Below, one piece after another: positions 60,454-64,000 of a DNA stretch of 64,000 bases. Both the position numbers and the translations under genes were made by a program. Each line of letters opens with the position of its first letter. Within the stretch, counting starts at the first letter, position 1. The DNA is from Prevotella sp. (lineage in GTDB: Bacteria > Bacteroidota > Bacteroidia > Bacteroidales > Bacteroidaceae), in assembly GCA_017619445.1 (NCBI GenBank), contig JAFZSI010000010.1:117133-181132 (forward strand). The letters run 5' to 3'. A model generated the notes under the pieces. It saw only the letters and a list, made by a program, of their open reading frames with translations. It made no database searches and was not told the origin of the DNA.

Positions 60454-61257
60454 CTCCCTGATAAACTCCTTCAGGGCGAGCCCTGGGTCGGGCGTCTTCA
60501 TGAAGTTCTCGCCTATCAGGAAACCATTGAAACCAGCCAAGCGCAGGTCGCGAACAGTTCGGGGGTTACTGATACCGCTCTCGCTCACCTTGCAGGCGTC
60601 TGCGGGCAGACGCGAGGCCAGGCGGAAGGAGTTCTGCACATCGGTAATGAAAGTGCCGAGGTTGCGGTTGTTCACGCCACACACGTCGGGCTCCAGTTCT
60701 GCATAGTTGAGCTCGTGTTCATTGTGCATCTCCAACAGCACTTCTAACCGCAGCTCATGGGCCGTGCGCAGCAACGAGCGGCACTCACTCAGCGTTAGGT
60801 CTGCCGCAATGAGCAGCACCGCAGAGGCACCACACAGACGCGCCTGGAACAGCTGATACTCGTCGATGACGAAGTTTTTGTAGAGTATGGGAATCGTGAC
60901 ACCCGACTGCCGTGCGATGGTGATGAACTCATCGCGCCCGCCGAAGTACATCTCGTCGGTAAGGATAGAGATGGCCGCCGCACCGTTCTGCTGATAGCTC
61001 AGGGGAATCTCCTCGGCGCGACCGTCTTCCTTAATCCAACCCTTGGAGGGCGACTTGCGCTTGAACTCGCTGATGATGCCTGTCTTGGAGGCAAGCAACG
61101 CCTGTCGCAGCGAGGCCACTTGCCCGCTCTGCAACTGCTCTTCGTTGCTCATCATCTGCTCCACGCGCCGGTGAATCTCGCGCTCCGGCAGCTGCTGCTT
61201 GAAGCGCTCCACCTCAATGCGCTTGTGGGCCACTATCTCGTCTAAAACATCCTTCAT
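60418..61257 (-). CDS. trpC: Indole-3-glycerol phosphate synthase
   Basis: A TIM-barrel enzyme of 279 residues with ISEFKRKSPSKGWI (about 59-72, catalytic lysine and phosphate site), LIAADLTLSECRSLL and VNNRNLGTFITDV (about 193-205). SESGISNPRTV and LIGENFM follow. The end, VEERRREGEKE, is encoded by the octad tract and is probably not conserved. Confidence 0.95.
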   Translation of the reverse strand: MKDVLDEIVAHKRIEVERFKQQLPEREIHRRVEQMMSNEEQLQSGQVASLRQALLASKTGIISEFKRKSPSKGWIKEDGRAEEIPLSYQQNGAAAISILTDEMYFGGRDEFITIARQSGVTIPILYKNFVIDEYQLFQARLCGASAVLLIAADLTLSECRSLLRTAHELRLEVLLEMHNEHELNYAELEPDVCGVNNRNLGTFITDVQNSFRLASRLPADACKVSESGISNPRTVRDLRLAGFNGFLIGENFMKTPDPGLALKEFIREVEERRREGEKE

Positions 61258-61407
61258 ATTTACTATTTACGGATTTACTATTTACGGATTTACTATTTAC
61301 TATTTACGGATTTACTATTTTCGGATTTACGGATTTTACAATTTCGTAATTCTTCACCCCTCAATCCGGCAGGCACTCCCTCCCTTTGGGAGGGCTGGGG
61401 TGGGTTT
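61258..61407. repeat. trpD-trpC spacer: ATTTACG heptads and a REP-like palindrome
   Basis: A tract of ATTTACT/ATTTACG-type units with period 7 to 8 covers about 61259-61345. It is followed by a perfect stem CCCTCCC (61378-61384), TTT, GGGAGGG (61388-61394), the same stem as inside the MBOAT gene. Confidence 0.7.
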
Positions 61408-62412
61408 TTAGGAATTCAGCTCCACGAACTTCTTGAACGTCTTCAAGGCGCGGCCGCTGTCGATAGACTCGCGGGCAATGCTGATGCACTCGTCAATGTC
61501 TTTCGCACCGCGCTCTAAAACCTGAATGCCGAAGGCTGCATTGGCCAGCACGATATTCTTCTGGGCAGGCAAGGCACGGTTCTCCAAAACGCTGTCAAAA
61601 ATCTCCTTGGCCTCAATCTCCGTGGCACCGCCCCTCAACTCCTCGGGCTTGGCAATGTCGAAACCCAAGTCGGCAGGCTTGAAGATGCGCTCGTAACTGT
61701 TGGTCTTCACCTTGAAGTCGCCTGTAAGCGAAATCTCGTCGTAGCCGTCGATGCTGTTCACGATGCCATAGTCGATGCCTATCTTCTGATACACATTGCT
61801 GTAGAGGCGCATCTGGTCGAGCGTGGCAACACCGAGGAGCTGGCACTGAGGCTTACTGGGATTCACGATGGGGCCCAACAGATTGAAACAGGTGGGGAAC
61901 TGCAACGCCTTGCGCAACGGGCCCACAAACTTCATGGCTTTGGCAAACAACTGTGCATGCAGATACACAATGCCGCACTCGTTGATGCAGCGGTTCAGCT
62001 TGTCAATGTCGTCGGTGAACTGCACGCCGTGGTTGGCAATCACGTTCGACGCGCCACTGGTGGATGTGGCGGCATAGTTGCCGTGCTTGGCCACCTTGTA
62101 GCCCGCGCCAGCAATGACGAAGCAACTGGTGGTAGAGATGTTGAACGTGTTCTTGCGGTCGCCGCCAGTACCCACCACGTCAATGTAGCGGTCGCAGTCG
62201 AGCGGCACAGGCACACCCGTCTCTAAGATACCGTCGCGGAAGCCAAGCAACTCGTCAACGGTGATGCCGCGCATTTGCAGACCTGTGAGCAGAGCCGTAA
62301 TCTGCTCCATGGGATACTCACTCTTGGTAATGCCAATCAGAATGTCGCGGGTCTCCTCACGTGTGAGGGCCTCGTGGTTCAGCATTCTGTTCAAAATGTC
62401 TTTCATTTCCAT
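61408..62412 (-). CDS. trpD: Anthranilate phosphoribosyltransferase
   Basis: It joins anthranilate to PRPP. The 334 residues have VVGTGGDRKNTFNISTTSCFVIAGAG (in part, about 79-104, PRPP site), KHGNYAATSTSGASNVI (about 108-124), and the metal-binding GATEIEAKEIF segment. It is the first structural gene of the operon here and follows the attenuator by about 150 bp of repeats. Confidence 0.95.
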   Translation of the reverse strand: MEMKDILNRMLNHEALTREETRDILIGITKSEYPMEQITALLTGLQMRGITVDELLGFRDGILETGVPVPLDCDRYIDVVGTGGDRKNTFNISTTSCFVIAGAGYKVAKHGNYAATSTSGASNVIANHGVQFTDDIDKLNRCINECGIVYLHAQLFAKAMKFVGPLRKALQFPTCFNLLGPIVNPSKPQCQLLGVATLDQMRLYSNVYQKIGIDYGIVNSIDGYDEISLTGDFKVKTNSYERIFKPADLGFDIAKPEELRGGATEIEAKEIFDSVLENRALPAQKNIVLANAAFGIQVLERGAKDIDECISIARESIDSGRALKTFKKFVELNS

Positions 62413-62458
62413 CGTCTTAACTATTTTATTATTTTACAATTTTTCTGGTTTGTATTTC

Positions 62459-62562
62459 GGGGGTGCGGGAGTACGGAGGTACGGGGGTACGTGATTACCT
62501 TACTTTCCTCCTTTTCTCCTTTACGCCTTTTCTCCTGTTCTCCTTTACTCCTTGACTCCTTT
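62459..62562. repeat. 8-bp tandem repeats between the trp attenuator and trpD
   Basis: GGGGGTGC, GGGAGTAC, GGAGGTAC, GGGGGTAC, GTGATTAC, CTTACTTT, CCTCCTTT, TCTCCTTT, ACGCCTTT, TCTCCTGT, TCTCCTTT, ACTCCTTG and ACTCCTTT, in unbroken 8-bp register. Confidence 0.8.
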
Positions 62563-62565
62563 AAA

Positions 62566-62597
62566 TTAAAAAAGGCCTGTCGTAAGAACGGCAGGCC
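62566..62597 (-). terminator. trp attenuator terminator
   Basis: On the minus strand GGCCTGCCGT (complement of 62588-62597), loop TCTT, ACGACAGGCC (complement of 62574-62583), then six T residues. The 10-bp stem has a single C-A mismatch. It lies between the leader peptide and trpD. Confidence 0.85.
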
Positions 62598-62639
62598 AAC
62601 GTTGATAGTTTATGTTCGATTATCCACACGGCTTAGCGA

Positions 62640-62647
62640 CTCACGAC
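62640..62647 (-). promoter_or_regulatory. Antiterminator segment of the trp leader
   Basis: GUCGUGAG (complement of 62640-62647), just after the leader-peptide stop codon, can pair over 8 bases (one G-U) with CUUACGAC (complement of 62579-62586). The latter spans the loop and 3' arm of the terminator. The two structures exclude each other. Confidence 0.6.
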
Positions 62648-62649
62648 TT

Positions 62650-62700
62650 TTAGAATCTTGAGCAACGCCACCACCAATATGCAGATACCGTAAATGTCAT
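62650..62700 (-). CDS. trpL: trp operon leader peptide with three consecutive Trp codons
   Basis: A short reading frame on the minus strand encodes MTFTVSAYWWWRCSRF and a TAA stop. Three TGG codons in a row (complement of 62668-62676) make it a tryptophan sensor: ribosome stalling there at low charged tRNA-Trp would leave the segment at 62640-62647 free to pair and prevent termination. Promoter, peptide, pairing segment, terminator and trpD follow in the right order and spacing. Confidence 0.88.
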   Translation of the reverse strand: MTFTVSAYWWWRCSRF

Positions 62701-62728
62701 TTTCTTTGTATTTTAATTTTTTCGGTTG

Positions 62729-62759
62729 CAAAATTACACATTTTCTGCAACCTGACAAA
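62729..62759 (-). promoter_or_regulatory. Promoter of the trp operon
   Basis: Minus-strand -7 box TAATTTTG (complement of 62729-62736) with TTTG (complement of 62756-62759) exactly 19 bases upstream. The predicted start is about 25 bases before the leader-peptide ATG. Confidence 0.8.
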
Positions 62760-62921
62760 CTTTTTGGAAGTTTTTTTGCGCAAAAAAGTGATTTTCATAA
62801 GAAAACGCACTGTTACGAAGCAAAACGAAGCTCACGCCCTATCCGCTCACTTGTACTGCACAACCGCCTTTGATTGACTTATCTTCTGCATTCTGCGCTG
62901 CAATCTGCCCAATTATTGTTG

Positions 62922-63003
62922 TCCGACTTCAGTCGGATGAATATCTGACTAAAGTCGGATATATTTCCGACTCCAGTCGGACAAAAGTCTGACTAAAGTC
63001 GGA
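62922..63003. repeat. Four 16-bp palindromes in exact 22-bp register
   Basis: TCCGACTTCAGTCGGA (62922), TCTGACTAAAGTCGGA (62944), TCCGACTCCAGTCGGA (62966) and TCTGACTAAAGTCGGA (62988), separated by three different 6-bp spacers. Units 2 and 4 are identical. Confidence 0.9.
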
Positions 63004-63066
63004 CAATCACAAATAGGCACGCGCAAACGAGAAAAACGAGGTACGCTGAAGCGTCGCCTACCAATA

Positions 63067-63096
63067 CCGGGGGTACGCGGACAAGCGCACCCCCGG
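63067..63096. repeat. GC-rich hairpin
   Basis: CCGGGGGTACGC (63067-63078) and GCGCACCCCCGG (63085-63096) form a 12-bp stem with one mismatch. There is no U-run, so a terminator is not claimed. Confidence 0.6.
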
Positions 63097-63191
63097 ACAG
63101 ACCACAGCCATGCACGGCCTCGACGAGTTCAGCTGGATTTGCAATCCGAGACAATCATCTTCTTTCGCATTAAAAATGCTGATACTCATTG

Positions 63192-63214
63192 CGTTCGGAT
63201 TGCAAATCCGAACG
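63192..63214. repeat. Perfect inverted repeat
   Basis: CGTTCGGATT, GCA, AATCCGAACG. A partial relative, GGATTTGCAATCCGA, lies near 63133. Confidence 0.65.
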
Positions 63215-63262
63215 AACGGAGGGGGCCATCCTTTTTGGGGAACGTTGGAGGGGGTTCCTTTC

Positions 63263-64000
63263 TCAGTTCTTGACGACGGGGCGCACGGAGTTACCTTGGC
63301 AACGTGGGTAGTAGTTCACGCCCACGTACGTACTGTTGGTGGAGAGGATCCACACTTGGGACGTGTACGAGTCGTGGAGCGTCGACGACCAATATTTGCA
63401 GAATCTGCCAGCGTCGTTCTTGCCGCCAGCCCAGCAGTAACCCGCAGCGGGAAGGAATATGGAGGCACCGTTGGATGAGGTGAACCTGTAGCCTTTAACG
63501 CCGTTCTTGGTGGTCCATTCAGAGGTGCAGCTATTCTTCAGTTCCTCCAACTGCTCCTTACTGGGCATTACCCACGGACTGCCCCAGTTGGCCGTGGCAG
63601 CATCATACTGGGTGCCGGCGATGTCATTGCCGATGTCGTGGCAGGTGTCGGAAGAGCCGTCGCAGTGGATGTAGGTATCCCAATAGTAATAGTATTTCTC
63701 CTCCGTCTCCCCCCAGGCGTAGTAGCCGCCATAACCTGCGGGCTTCGAGGCTCCCACGTTGCAACAAGCCCACTTGGTGCCGCTCGGCAGGCCGAGGTCA
63801 ATCAGGTGCGGGTGATGAGAGTCGGGGCAGGAGGTGTATGAAGGAATGTCAGAGTCATTGAAGTCCAAAGCTATATCATAGTAATAACTACCCTCTGTCA
63901 GTCCGATTACGCCCAATGTTACATCGCCAACTTTTTCAACAGTCTTAAGATATTTGAACAAAGTTCCTGATTCCTCTATCACATCCAACGTTTTCTGCAG
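63263..64000 (-). CDS. FISUMP-type surface protein, C-terminal part (5' truncated by window edge)
   Basis: The frame stays open to the right edge (LQKTLDVIEESGT at the border), so the gene begins outside the window. From about residue 78 of the visible part it shows the domain known from Fibrobacter and Bacteroidales surface proteins: DLGLPSGTKWACCNVGASKPAGYGGYYAWGETEE (in part), then NWGSPWVMPSKEQLEELKNSC (in part), GYRFTSSNGASIFLPAAG, YWSSTLHDSYTSQVWIL and a final NSVRPVVKN. It is likely exported. The function is unknown. Confidence 0.8.
   Translation of the reverse strand: MQKTLDVIEESGTLFKYLKTVEKVGDVTLGVIGLTEGSYYYDIALDFNDSDIPSYTSCPDSHHPHLIDLGLPSGTKWACCNVGASKPAGYGGYYAWGETEEKYYYYWDTYIHCDGSSDTCHDIGNDIAGTQYDAATANWGSPWVMPSKEQLEELKNSCTSEWTTKNGVKGYRFTSSNGASIFLPAAGYCWAGGKNDAGRFCKYWSSTLHDSYTSQVWILSTNSTYVGVNYYPRCQGNSVRPVVKN

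Larger units (their letters stand above)
62760..63262. other. Palindrome-rich intergenic region
   Basis: About 500 bp with no supported gene. It contains the 22-bp palindrome array (62922-63003), ACGCTGAAGCGT (63043-63054), a GC-rich hairpin (63067-63096) and a perfect inverted repeat (63192-63214). Confidence 0.75.

Noticed and set aside
62922-63003. CRISPR-like array
   Set aside because: Units are 16-bp palindromes with 6-bp spacers, far too short for a CRISPR array, and no cas gene is present.
63110-63478. Rightward 122-residue frame overlapping the surface-protein gene
   Set aside because: It runs through palindromic intergenic DNA and antisense to a recognised FISUMP domain.
1-64000. 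tRNA or rRNA genes
   Set aside because: No cloverleaf-like or rRNA-like stretch was recognised in any intergenic gap by eye; a covariance-model search would be decisive.

Overview
The window looks like a chromosomal segment of a Bacteroidota member, most likely Prevotella or a close relative. The reasons are the repeated -7 promoter box TAnnTTTG (often with TTTG 19 bases upstream), the near absence of Shine-Dalgarno sites, family content typical of the phylum (UpxY antiterminator, DUF4924, GxxExxY protein, FISUMP-type surface domain, Bacteroidales-type RNase Y/ZapA neighbourhood), and a T9SS-like C-terminal tail on the first gene. No rRNA, tRNA or CRISPR array was found.

Layout. (1) 0-4.1 kb: the 3' end of a secreted M6-type protease, then leftward rny, zapA, a coiled-coil gene and a conserved hypothetical. 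(2) 4.1-8.1 kb, rightward: rfbA, a Wzc-type tyrosine kinase/co-polymerase and a HAD phosphatase. (3) 8.1-43.2 kb: a large leftward surface-polysaccharide locus. It holds a WecA-like priming enzyme, Wzx flippase, EpsG/Wzy-like polymerase, about nine glycosyltransferases, O-acetylation genes, a GtrA/GtrB-like side-chain module, a LicD/cytidylyltransferase/SDR module, glf, ugd, a UDP-uronate epimerase, and a kinase plus nucleotidyltransferase pair. Unusually it also carries three TupA-like ATP-grasp genes, a CapA-like metallophosphatase and an EctB-like aminotransferase, which suggests an amino-acid- or peptide-decorated acidic polysaccharide. About 8-36 kb is visibly more AT-rich than the flanks. 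(4) 43.8-54.6 kb: mostly housekeeping (OmpA/PorT-like barrel, ClC transporter, tsaC, fmt, glucokinase, LysE exporter, DUF4924, rfbD, prfC) and an UpxY-type NusG paralogue. (5) 55.2-62.8 kb: a leftward trp operon in the order D-C-F-A-thioesterase-B-E-G. It is preceded by what reads as a complete attenuator: a 16-residue leader peptide with three consecutive Trp codons, a terminator and a competing antiterminator pairing. (6) The right edge: a palindrome-rich intergenic region and the 3' part of a FISUMP-type surface protein.

A second layer runs through the window: degenerate tandem repeats with a fixed period of 7 or 8 bp but a different unit at each site. They lie at gene junctions, inside promoters, over stop codons and inside four coding sequences (fmt, glf, an MBOAT acyltransferase and a glycosyltransferase). 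A related octad motif (CTCACRCAGAGG) forms inverted termini around a GxxExxY nuclease-like gene and around a 138-bp gene-less element. A separate intergenic family has palindromes centred on CTAG bordering 21-bp repeats. It occurs three times, and two of the copies flank the polysaccharide locus.
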